Positions 1-5,768 of a DNA stretch of 7,098 bases are shown one piece after another (position 1 is the stretch's first letter; every line of letters begins with the position of its first letter). The notes beneath the pieces are model-generated. The model had not been told where the DNA came from. It worked only from the letters and a program-made list of their open reading frames with translations, and did no database searches. The stretch lies in contig JALGTI010000186.1 in the NCBI GenBank assembly GCA_029821455.1, forward strand, positions 1-7,098, given 5' to 3'. Position numbers and translations under genes: made by a program. This DNA comes from Candidatus Zipacnadia bacterium. Its GTDB lineage: Bacteria; Armatimonadota; Zipacnadia; Zipacnadales; Zipacnadaceae.

Positions 1-1
1 G

Positions 2-1372
2 AGAGATATGGGCAGGGGAATGGTTCTGTACCATGACCTGTGGGACCACAAGACGCCAGGTATCTACGGTATCACCTGGGCACTGACCCGGCTGCCGTTA
101 GCGGTAGGGGGACTCCGCCTTGTGGCCGGGATACTCTTCGTCGCCTGTTTTCTCCCGCTGGCCCTAGCACTTCGGATACCGTTCAGCGGCCGATACCTGG
201 CTGTAGCCTCACTGCCGGCAGCGGTGGTCCTGAACAGTGCCATTGACGGTGAGAAGCTATTCACCGAGCATGCCGAAGGGGCCTGCCTCGTGCTGGCGCT
301 GGCGGCAGCAGTGATGGCTTATCAAACATACTCCACGTTCAGGCGCTGCCTTTGGTCAGCGGCGGCGGGAGCGGCTGTATCCGCAGCCATCGCAATGCGG
401 CCCACGGCCTTGCTCTACATCCCTCCATTGCTATGGTTGGCCACCATAGCATCAGCGAATAGAAACGGTCGCACAACTGCCGCCACGATTGGGGCATTCA
501 TTCTCGGCGGCGTTACTGGTCTCGCAGCCGTGTGCGCGTGGCTAGCTTCCCAGGGCGTGCTGCAAGAGTGCTTTGATATAGCGATAGTCGGCAATATGAA
601 GATCTCAGGCCGCTTCGGGGCAGCGGAGATTCTCACTCACTGGGCGATACTTGGCAGTCGCTTTGTTGCGGTGGGGTTTGCTTTTCTTCTGGCGGGCCTG
701 GGCCTCCGGCGGTTATGGGCTGAGCGCAAACAGTTGGCAGTGGCTTTCGCAGTGTTGGCGCTGCTGGCACTTGCCGAGGCATTCATCCCACGGAAAGAGT
801 TCTTCCACTACATGCTGCCCTTGGGCTATATTCTTGTTCCTCTTGGATGGGTATCACTGGCCGCTGACGAGTTGCATGGCCCGCCGAGGCGAAACCCGGT
901 GGCAGTCGCCGTCCTGGCGCTTGCAGTGCTAACTCTGTCTTATTGGAACGTCCCTCTGGCAGTCAATACGGTCGCTCGCCTGGCCGAACCCTCCTCTCCG
1001 CAAGTCTATGGCGTCCAGGTGTCAGAGCTGGTCAAGCATCTTGACGCGAGCGATACCGTTTGGTCTGCGGACACCCAATGCGGGGACCTTTATTGGTACA
1101 CCGGCTGTGCAAGTGCGACGCGGTACTTGTTCATAAACGGCGATGTGCGACCGCTGGTGCGGATGAACGTGCTCCTGCAAGATTTGCAGGCCAATCGCCC
1201 TAAGCTTATTCTGGTCGGGCCGGGCCGTTGGCTGAACGCGGCAGGCGAGCTAAGTGAGAATGTCCCGGCCGGACTGAGGCTCTACATTGAGGCGGAATAT
1301 ACTTGTGTTCAGCCAGGGTCACCGGCTGCAAGCGTATTCGTCAGACGCAAGCGTCCTAAGCACGTCTTATAA
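2..1372 (+). CDS. GT-C membrane glycosyltransferase (PMT/ArnT-like, family 39), 5'-partial
   Basis: Probably transfers a sugar from a polyprenyl-phosphate donor to a lipid or protein acceptor at the outer face of the cytoplasmic membrane. The first in-frame ATG is at base 8, but the frame is open to the window edge and the protein begins directly with the loop-1 motif YHDLWDHKTPG (residues 8-18 counted from that ATG). In this family that motif follows a first transmembrane helix and a catalytic Asp, so the true start lies upstream and both are missing here. About eight to nine hydrophobic segments follow (roughly 35-57, 63-76, 91-104, 117-130, 134-148, 158-180, 214-232, 241-258, 266-285, 296-312). 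Arg-Pro at 131-132 and HYMLPLGY at 267-274 fit the family's membrane core. Residues 325-454 form a soluble C-terminal domain, with LYWYTG and SATRYLF at 361-375. The TAA stop is followed by a hairpin. Substrate unknown; family call fairly sure. Confidence 0.8.
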   Translation, partial: RDMGRGMVLYHDLWDHKTPGIYGITWALTRLPLAVGGLRLVAGILFVACFLPLALALRIPFSGRYLAVASLPAAVVLNSAIDGEKLFTEHAEGACLVLALAAAVMAYQTYSTFRRCLWSAAAGAAVSAAIAMRPTALLYIPPLLWLATIASANRNGRTTAATIGAFILGGVTGLAAVCAWLASQGVLQECFDIAIVGNMKISGRFGAAEILTHWAILGSRFVAVGFAFLLAGLGLRRLWAERKQLAVAFAVLALLALAEAFIPRKEFFHYMLPLGYILVPLGWVSLAADELHGPPRRNPVAVAVLALAVLTLSYWNVPLAVNTVARLAEPSSPQVYGVQVSELVKHLDASDTVWSADTQCGDLYWYTGCASATRYLFINGDVRPLVRMNVLLQDLQANRPKLILVGPGRWLNAAGELSENVPAGLRLYIEAEYTCVQPGSPAASVFVRRKRPKHVL

Positions 1373-1389
1373 TCCGAGGCTTGCTTGCA

Positions 1390-1418
1390 CAGGGGACAAC
1401 CTGAGCGGTTGTCCCCTG
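1390..1418 (+). terminator. Hairpin terminator after the glycosyltransferase gene
   Basis: A perfect 12-bp stem, CAGGGGACAACC (1390-1401) with GGTTGTCCCCTG (1407-1418), closes a 5-nt loop 17 nt after the stop codon. Position and stability fit transcription termination. The downstream run (CGGTTGTTCAG) is only weakly T-rich, so it may be an inefficient intrinsic terminator or an mRNA-stabilising 3' hairpin. The rest of the gap to 1631 holds no gene that I can support, only a weak 6-bp inverted repeat (GGAGAG 1555-1560 with CTCTCC 1569-1574). Confidence 0.6.
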
Positions 1419-1631
1419 CGGTTGTTCAGAGACTTGGATGCTGTCCATTGCGTCCAGATGCCAACTCAAATGCACCGTTGTCTGCTGAGTCCGATGATAC
1501 CGAGAGCATTAGCGTAACAGGAGTAAGCTCGCTGTGCGGGGAATTGGGTCTGTAGGAGAGTAGCTAACCTCTCCGGTCACAATGCACGATGCAGGTCGTC
1601 TCAATCAGATCAAGAAAGGCGGAGTCTGAAG

Positions 1632-2468
1632 ATGGAAATTGGAATCCTGACAGTGCCATTCGGCGACAAGCCCTTGGAAGCCGTAGCCGCATTCGCCGGC
1701 AACAGCGGCTTTGCTGCGTTGGAGGTGGGCGTGGCCTCAGGCAGGAGTCATATTGATGTGGCAAACTTCTCGCCAGCGGACGCCGACGCGGTGCTGGCGC
1801 TTATGCAGCAGCACAACCTGCACATCACCAGCCTCGCCGCCTACGTCAATGTGACCGATGCCAACCCACAGGCCCGCGAGCAGAACATCCAGAACGTCTC
1901 CCAGGCAATCGAGGCGGCAAAGCTGCTAGGCGTGGATGTGGTCTGCGCCAATGCGGGGATGCCGGTGCCTGGCAAGAGTAAGTTCGAGACCATCGAGCAG
2001 GATTGTGTCGAGGTCTTTCCGCCGCTTCTGGACCAGGCAGGACAGGCAGGCATTAAGATTGCGCTGGAGAACTGGTTTGAGACGAACCTGCAGGGCCTCG
2101 AGCACTGGCAGTGGCTCTTCGATGTGTTGCCGCAGGAGAACTTCGGCCTCAACTTCGATCCCTCTCATCTCATCTGGCAGGGGATTGACTACATCGCCGC
2201 CGTGCACCACTTTGGGGAGCGCATCTTTCACACCCATGCCAAGGACACCGAGATTCGGGAGGAGCGGCTGCGCTGGCTGGGCAATCAGGAGCGTGGCTGG
2301 TGGCGGTACGTGATTCCGGGCTTTGGGGCAATTAGCTGGGGTGAGTACATCGGGGCGCTTCGAGCAGTTGGCTATGACGGCGTGCTCTCCATCGAGCACG
2401 AGGACTCCGCCTTCGGCCGCGAAGAGGGCTTCATAGCGGGCCGCAAGTATCTGGAGATGCTTGTCTAG
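1632..2468 (+). CDS. Sugar phosphate isomerase/epimerase (xylose-isomerase-like TIM barrel)
   Basis: A complete 278-residue protein, the usual length for the single-domain AP-endonuclease-2 / xylose-isomerase-like TIM-barrel superfamily. These cytoplasmic enzymes isomerise or epimerise sugars or related polyols using a divalent metal. The barrel runs from strand 1 (MEIGILTVPF) to strand 8 (GVLSIEHED). Likely metal ligands are Glu146 (IALENW), Asp176 (NFDPSHL), His202 (FHTHAKD) and Glu255 (LSIEHE), the standard Glu-Asp-His-Glu set. NFDPSHL and THAKD are hallmarks of the epimerase-like branch, and WWRYVIPGFGAISW (223-236) is the usual loop before the last strand. The ATG is preceded by GGAG (1621-1624) at 7-nt spacing, which supports this start. 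No clear sigma70 promoter was seen upstream, and the gene stands alone between a hairpin and a repeat cluster. The substrate cannot be read from sequence; hydroxypyruvate-isomerase-like, tagatose/psicose-epimerase-like or inositol-catabolism roles are all possible. Confidence 0.88.
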   Translation: MEIGILTVPFGDKPLEAVAAFAGNSGFAALEVGVASGRSHIDVANFSPADADAVLALMQQHNLHITSLAAYVNVTDANPQAREQNIQNVSQAIEAAKLLGVDVVCANAGMPVPGKSKFETIEQDCVEVFPPLLDQAGQAGIKIALENWFETNLQGLEHWQWLFDVLPQENFGLNFDPSHLIWQGIDYIAAVHHFGERIFHTHAKDTEIREERLRWLGNQERGWWRYVIPGFGAISWGEYIGALRAVGYDGVLSIEHEDSAFGREEGFIAGRKYLEMLV

Positions 2469-2610
2469 TAGCGCAGGCGTCTCGCCTGTGCCGTAGTCGT
2501 AGTAGCGCAGGCGTCGCAGCGATGAGTTTCCCCTACCACTGCACCCACGAGCGAGACGCTCGTGCCACCGGTGGCATCGCTCACCTCGCCCACGGGCTGG
2601 AAGCCCGTGG
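2466..2610. repeat. Cluster of small-loop palindromic repeats
   Basis: A 16-bp word, TAGTAGCGCAGGCGTC, occurs twice (2466-2481 and 2500-2515). Three hairpins with 3-nt loops follow each other: GCGCAGGCG/CGCCTGTGC (2471-2491, 9 bp with one G-T pair, loop TCT), CACGAGCG/CGCTCGTG (2546-2564, 8 bp perfect, loop AGA), and CCACGGGCT/AGCCCGTGG (2590-2610, 9 bp perfect, loop GGA). A 14-bp perfect palindrome, TGCCACCGGTGGCA, lies at 2563-2576. AGCGATG (2518-2524) can also pair with CATCGCT (2575-2581), enclosing the middle hairpin. The structures look like dispersed intergenic palindromic elements of the REP/MITE-like kind rather than a gene-specific regulator. Copy number elsewhere in the genome cannot be seen here. 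Confidence 0.65.
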
Positions 2611-2628
2611 TACTTTATGGCACAGAAA

Positions 2629-2661
2629 AGCGGCAAGAGGCCATCACGGTCTCTTGCCGCT
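2629..2661 (-). terminator. Intrinsic terminator of the pseudopilin transcript
   Basis: Read on the minus strand, an 11-bp perfect stem (AGCGGCAAGAG with CTCTTGCCGCT) extends by one G-T pair and two G-C pairs to about 14 bp around a 5-nt loop. It is followed directly by TTTTCTGTG, a short T tract. It lies about 50 nt beyond the stop codon of the 2711-3418 gene, so it most likely ends the minus-strand transcript. On the plus strand no T run follows, although the stem could also slow transcripts coming from the isomerase gene. Confidence 0.75.
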
Positions 2662-2710
2662 CTAAGTCTAGCCGGCCCGGGACTAGCGCCGACTCAATCA
2701 GTCGCCAGGT

Positions 2711-3418
2711 CTAGCCATGGGGCTCGATATATGGATGCCACGTCTCCCACCAGTCCCAGGTGTCCTGGTAGCCATGGCTTTTCTTCCACTTGGCGTGGCC
2801 GTCATAGAACGCGAAATTGGCGCCGTCGTTATGCGGCCAAGAACTCGTCACGCCGAAGCCAGGCGGCATGACATACCGAGACCACAGGCATGCAGTCAGG
2901 TTCTCCCCGGCATACCCTGACCAGAACCAGACATCGCTGGAACCAGGGCCATCAGCAAACATACACAACTTCGCCGGGTACTGAATGCGGTTCATGGGGA
3001 CCGGGGTGGTCCAGCCCAACCTGGTTGCAACGAACCTATTGAACCCGTAGTGATTCTTCAGCGCGCCACCGCCCTCACTAGCAGAGGCAGCCGTACCCCG
3101 CAGCGTCGGGCATTGCCAGATCTGCAGGTTGTTGATGTAGGGATTACAGACCCTCGCACAGCCATAGGGTTCTGTATTCAACGGGCCCGTAGGCGTTACA
3201 TACATTACGTCCGGCATCTCGCCCCACGTCCACAGGGTGCTGTCGTAGTCCTGGGCATACATCTGCGCGGCCAGGGCGATTTGCTTGAGGTTGGACAGAC
3301 AGCTTGTCTGCCGGGCTTTCTCGCGGGCCTTCGCAAACACGGGAAACAGAATTGCTGCCAGGATCGCAATGATCGCGATCACTACCAGCAATTCAATCAA
3401 GGTAAAACCCTTTCGCAT
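2711..3418 (-). CDS. Pseudopilin with H-X9-DG C-terminal motif (Trp-rich tail)
   Basis: A 235-residue prepilin-type protein. The class III signal is MRKG|FTLIE: the prepilin peptidase would cut after Gly4 and N-methylate Phe5, and Glu9 is the conserved Glu+5. Residues 5-28 form the hydrophobic helix that holds pseudopilins in the inner membrane before assembly. Then come the SCLSNLKQI block (39-47) and AQDYD (55-59). The C-terminal domain ends in His196-x9-Asp206-Gly207 (HNDGANFAFYDGHAKW), the H-X9-DG prepilin-associated motif common in Armatimonadota and Planctomycetota. The tail is unusually Trp-rich (Trp211, 221, 223, 224, 227), which could suit carbohydrate contact, though this is inference. 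Start: the frame continues upstream, but ATG at 3418 has AAGGAGGG about 9 nt before it and gives a short basic leader, so longer forms are rejected. It lies 122 nt downstream of a paralogue on the same strand. The exact partner system is unknown. Confidence 0.88.
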   Translation of the reverse strand: MRKGFTLIELLVVIAIIAILAAILFPVFAKAREKARQTSCLSNLKQIALAAQMYAQDYDSTLWTWGEMPDVMYVTPTGPLNTEPYGCARVCNPYINNLQIWQCPTLRGTAASASEGGGALKNHYGFNRFVATRLGWTTPVPMNRIQYPAKLCMFADGPGSSDVWFWSGYAGENLTACLWSRYVMPPGFGVTSSWPHNDGANFAFYDGHAKWKKSHGYQDTWDWWETWHPYIEPHG

Positions 3419-3427
3419 AGTATTCTC

Positions 3428-3433
3428 CCTCCT
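3428..3433 (-). promoter_or_regulatory. Shine-Dalgarno site fixing the start of the downstream pseudopilin
   Basis: AGGAGG on the minus strand, within AAGGAGGGAG (3434-3425), lies 9 nt before ATG at 3418. It decides the start, because the reading frame stays open for 53 more codons upstream to an ATG at 3577 that would bury the prepilin leader inside the protein. Confidence 0.85.
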
Positions 3434-3540
3434 TAGAGTATGTGACATAGTACGTATCTGCTTGCTTCCTTGCATCGAACGGGCATCACCATCAGTAGCG
3501 GTGGTGAGCAGACACCGGTGCCTTTCGCCCGTCCGCCCCG

Positions 3541-4206
3541 CTACTGCGTGATATTCAGGTCGGCGTCGCAGCGCCACCAGTTGCCGTCAAGAGCAGAATC
3601 TACGCGCGCCCACTTCGCATGCCCGTCAATAAAGCCCCAGTTGTAGCCGCCGTTGTGCACCTCGCCAACAGCGCCGCACGCGATGCCGCTGGCGCATTGT
3701 CCGCCAGTACAGCCGGTCCAGTACGGGTACATGCACTGCCAACACCCGTACCCCAGCACATCGCTTCCCCCAATGTACCAAGAGTCCGCGATTACGAAGG
3801 TCTGAGCCGGGTACTCCACCCCACCAAGGGGCATGCAGGCGTCGGCGCTAGGGGCAAAGCCCGCCCCGCCTACGAACGGGGCATTGATCCCGTAGCCACC
3901 TCGCGCCGAGACCGTGCTGTGGGATCTCGCCGGGCACCTGAGTATCGCCTGATTGTTGATGTACGGCTCGATCGCATCAACCCATATTACGCCTCCCGTA
4001 CTGCAGCGGGGCAGGACCTCATCGTAGTCCTGTGTGTACATCAGGATCGCCAAGGTAATCTGCTTGACGTTAGACAAACAGCTTGCCTGCAGAGCCTTAT
4101 CCCGCGCCCGGGCAAACACCGGGAAGAGAATTGCTGCCAGGATCGCGATAATCGCAATCACTACCAGCAACTCGATAAGGGTAAAGCCGCGTTGTCCTTT
4201 GAACAT
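3541..4206 (-). CDS. Pseudopilin with H-X9-DG C-terminal motif (Cys-rich)
   Basis: A 221-residue prepilin-type protein. Leader MFKGQRG|FTLIE predicts prepilin-peptidase cleavage after Gly7, with Glu at mature position +5. The helix spans residues 8-31. It is followed by SCLSNVKQI (42-50), YTQDYDEVLP (57-66) and the C-terminal His184-x9-Asp194-Gly195 motif (HNGGYNWGFIDGHAKW). It contains ten cysteines. Five of them fall in a short insertion with spacing C-x2-C-x7-C-x4-C-x5-C (155-177), suggesting disulphides or a metal knot in the exported domain. Its N-terminal coding DNA is nearly the same as that of the next gene, so the two arose by duplication and then diverged after the helix. The start at 4206 is chosen because AGGAGG stands 7 nt before it; an in-frame ATG at 4257 has no such site and would spoil the short leader. 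The gene lies downstream of a LacI-type regulator, 171 nt away. Confidence 0.88.
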   Translation of the reverse strand: MFKGQRGFTLIELLVVIAIIAILAAILFPVFARARDKALQASCLSNVKQITLAILMYTQDYDEVLPRCSTGGVIWVDAIEPYINNQAILRCPARSHSTVSARGGYGINAPFVGGAGFAPSADACMPLGGVEYPAQTFVIADSWYIGGSDVLGYGCWQCMYPYWTGCTGGQCASGIACGAVGEVHNGGYNWGFIDGHAKWARVDSALDGNWWRCDADLNITQ

Positions 4207-4213
4207 ACCACAT

Positions 4214-4219
4214 CCTCCT
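4214..4219 (-). promoter_or_regulatory. Shine-Dalgarno site fixing the start of the upstream pseudopilin
   Basis: AGGAGG on the minus strand, within AAAAGGAGGATG, is 7 nt before ATG 4206. It favours the 221-residue form over one starting at 4257. Confidence 0.85.
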
Positions 4220-4303
4220 TTTCTGTTAGTTGGTAAGGCCTTCTGGCCGATTGACATTGCCTTGAAGTGCTATTTAGTGCAAACCCGTTGCCTCCCTCCC
4301 TTC

Positions 4304-4309
4304 ATTATG
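4304..4309 (-). promoter_or_regulatory. Candidate extended -10 promoter for the pseudopilin genes
   Basis: The minus strand reads TGGCATAAT, that is, TG-n followed by CATAAT (5 of 6 to the -10 consensus). No good -35 is present at 17 nt, as expected for an extended -10 element. It would place the transcript start near 4297, giving a leader of about 90 nt before the first pseudopilin. It lies after the regulator gene's stop codon, so the pseudopilins need not depend on read-through from that gene. Tentative. Confidence 0.35.
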
Positions 4310-4377
4310 CCACACGCCCCGACTGGCACTTTGCTTCGATTATCTTCGATACGGTTGAGCAGAGCTCCTTCTTGGGG

Positions 4378-5505
4378 TCAGCTAGCTGTCCCGTGGATCA
4401 CATCAACTCTCCACGGGGGAGCAACACCTTTCCCCTGCTTGCTCGGCCTAGCCGTTGAGTTGCGAACTATTAAAGAAGGCTCGACGCGGGCGACGCCGTG
4501 TGGCGGGCGGCCCTCCTGAAGCCAGGCCGCCAACAGGCTCACGGCCGCTTCGGCAATAGTCCGATAGGGCTGGGCAACGCTAGTCAGGGGTGGGAACGTA
4601 TGGGCGAAAAGCTCCAGGCCATCCCAGCCGACAACAGAGAGGTCATCAGGCACACGCCAGCCGGCCTGTTGCAGGCCGCTCATTAGCCCAAGAGCCATCG
4701 GGTCATTGGCGGCAATGACAGCCGTTGGCGGGTACAACATATTCAGAATGTGGTCTGCCGCCGCCTGCCCCATGCTAGCGCCATCTGCCATGTCTATGCG
4801 TAACTCAGGGCTAATGATGAGGTCCTCAGTCACTGGCAGGCGGTGCCTTTGCATGGTCTCTTCGTAGCCTGCGTATTTGTCCGTGCCCAGCATCGCTGCG
4901 GAGATGGCGATGCGCTTGTGTCCGAGGGCGACCAGATGATTAACCGCGAGTTCTGTTCCCCTTGCGCGGTCTGTGGTGACCGCACACAAGGGGCGGTCTT
5001 TAACCTCTGTTTCGCTCAACTCTCCGGGTACCGGGTTAACGAAGACAATCGGTAACTCTGGATCCAACGCGGAATACAGCAGCCGCATTACCGGGCGGGA
5101 GCCGACCAGCAGCACACCCGCGGCCGAAACCGACTCAATCTGGAACACAGCCTCGCTAACGTCTGGGGAGTTGACCGGTATGGCCACGGCTGATAGCCCT
5201 GACAAGCCCCTGACCACCGCGACGAGCACATCGAACACCGCACCGTAGGAGAGGGTGGTGGGGTAGGCCAGGGTTGGCAGGTCTCCGACTGCAATGGCGA
5301 TCGTCTGGGCGGCATGGTCAGTCTGCTGGGCTGGGGACTGCTTTGGGCTGTAGCCCAGGCGGCGGGCGGCGTTCTCAACTGCCAACCGCGTCTCTTCCAA
5401 ATACGGCCCTCCGCTATCACTGAGGATGCGCGAGACAGTGGTGATGGAGACGCCGGCTGCCTTGGCAACATCCTTGAGGAATACACGCCCTCGGTTACTT
5501 TTCAT
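4378..5505 (-). CDS. LacI-family transcriptional regulator
   Basis: A 375-residue DNA-binding regulator, slightly longer than the usual 330-350 because of a short C-terminal tail after residue 352. The N-terminal helix-turn-helix is FLKDVAKAAGVSITTVSRIL (9-28), followed by the third helix and LGYSP (50-54). The ligand-binding periplasmic-binding-protein-like domain occupies about 68-350, with family landmarks HLVALGHKRIAISA (190-203), ANDPMALGLM (266-275), VVGWDGLELF (291-300), PPLTSVAQP (305-313) and PSLIVRNS (343-350). It most likely binds a sugar and dimerises. The hinge after LGYSP reads KQSPAQQTDHAAQ and lacks the usual Asn and the A-R/Q-x-L hinge-helix pattern whose Leu wedges into the operator centre; this may alter operator preference. 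The Shine-Dalgarno signal is weak (GAGCAGG very close to the ATG), but the start is fixed by the helix-turn-helix position. A sigma70-like promoter and a palindrome lie just upstream. The regulated sugar is unknown. Confidence 0.93.
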   Translation of the reverse strand: MKSNRGRVFLKDVAKAAGVSITTVSRILSDSGGPYLEETRLAVENAARRLGYSPKQSPAQQTDHAAQTIAIAVGDLPTLAYPTTLSYGAVFDVLVAVVRGLSGLSAVAIPVNSPDVSEAVFQIESVSAAGVLLVGSRPVMRLLYSALDPELPIVFVNPVPGELSETEVKDRPLCAVTTDRARGTELAVNHLVALGHKRIAISAAMLGTDKYAGYEETMQRHRLPVTEDLIISPELRIDMADGASMGQAAADHILNMLYPPTAVIAANDPMALGLMSGLQQAGWRVPDDLSVVGWDGLELFAHTFPPLTSVAQPYRTIAEAAVSLLAAWLQEGRPPHGVARVEPSLIVRNSTARPSKQGKGVAPPWRVDVIHGTAS

Positions 5506-5522
5506 GCCTGCTCATCTATCAA

Positions 5523-5534
5523 TGCAAATTTGCA
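5523..5534. promoter_or_regulatory. Perfect palindrome, candidate LacI-type operator
   Basis: TGCAAATTTGCA is a perfect 12-bp palindrome in the leader of the regulator gene, 18 nt from its ATG and just downstream of the predicted transcript start. That is a typical place for autorepression by a LacI-type dimer. It lacks the central CpG of classical LacI/GalR operators, which fits the non-canonical hinge of the adjacent regulator. The inner word CAAATTTGC recurs at 5702-5710, by the divergent promoter. Binding is inferred from symmetry and position only. Confidence 0.5.
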
Positions 5535-5549
5535 CAAATGACTTGCATA

Positions 5550-5578
5550 ACATTAGCGTGCGCCCGGGGAAATGTCAA
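5550..5578 (-). promoter_or_regulatory. Sigma70-like promoter of the LacI-family gene
   Basis: On the minus strand a perfect -35 TTGACA (5578-5573) is followed after exactly 17 nt by TAATGT (5555-5550). The latter matches the three most conserved -10 positions (T1, A2, T6). The transcript would start near 5543 and run through the palindrome at 5523-5534. Confidence 0.55.
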
Positions 5579-5596
5579 GGGGTTCTTAGAAAAAGT

Positions 5597-5622
5597 GTAG
5601 ACGCCGGCAGACAACGGTAGAC
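5597..5622. repeat. Helically phased G(T/C)AGAC direct repeats
   Basis: GTAGAC (5597-5602), GCAGAC (5607-5612) and GTAGAC (5617-5622) recur at exactly 10-bp steps. A further GTAGAC lies at 5682-5687 and a variant ATAGAC at 5697-5702, 15 bp apart. All lie between the two divergent promoters. One-turn spacing of short direct repeats is typical of response-regulator binding sites, but no such regulator is encoded in the window. The hexamers are short enough that chance cannot be excluded. Confidence 0.35.
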
Positions 5623-5706
5623 CCATTCCCGCTCGCTTCACGAAGGGGGCTAGGGGGTAGGTCGCCCTCTCCTGTCCTCTGGTAGACTTCCCCGCAATAG
5701 ACAAAT

Positions 5707-5734
5707 TTGCCAGCCCCAAACACACGGGTATAAT
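5707..5734 (+). promoter_or_regulatory. Sigma70-like promoter of the ECF sigma gene
   Basis: TTGCCA (5707-5712, 5 of 6 to TTGACA) is followed after 16 nt by a perfect TATAAT (5729-5734). Transcription would begin near 5741. The in-frame ATG at 5733 falls inside the -10 box, so it cannot be the start; the ATG at 5769 is used instead. The word CAAATTTGC (5702-5710) overlaps the -35, so a protein binding there could repress. Confidence 0.65.
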
Positions 5735-5768
5735 GAGAGTACTCTCTGACACGCGCACCGAAAGGCCG

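Noticed and set aside
1478..1520. Possible small ribozyme or riboswitch before the isomerase gene (CTGAGTCCGATGATACCGAGAG)
   Set aside because: It resembles parts of a hammerhead core, but the CTGATGA and GAAA strings are not intact and no flanking stems could be built.
1373..1631. tRNA or other RNA gene in the gap after the glycosyltransferase
   Set aside because: No cloverleaf, T-loop or acceptor stem could be assembled. Only a terminator-like hairpin and a weak 6-bp inverted repeat are visible.
2466..2610. CRISPR array
   Set aside because: Only one word is repeated exactly, with just two copies 34 bp apart. There are no regular spacers and no cas genes; it is a hairpin cluster.
1926..2636. 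236-codon open frame on the minus strand across the isomerase gene and repeat cluster
   Set aside because: It is antisense to a well-supported TIM-barrel gene, runs through the hairpin repeats, and its translation shows no family features. It follows from the GC-rich codon use of the real gene.
3419..3577. Upstream extension of the 2711-3418 pseudopilin by 53 residues
   Set aside because: The extension is Arg-rich with no family resemblance. The AGGAGG site and the short basic prepilin leader fix the start at 3418.
3619..4236. 205-codon plus-strand open frame opposite the Cys-rich pseudopilin
   Set aside because: It is antisense to a gene with a clear leader, helix, H-X9-DG motif and ribosome site. 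The translation has no recognisable domain.
5733..5768. ATG at 5733 as the start of the ECF sigma gene, adding 12 residues
   Set aside because: It lies inside a perfect TATAAT box with a good -35 16 nt upstream, so it would be upstream of the transcript start. ATG 5769 begins just before the region 2 homology.
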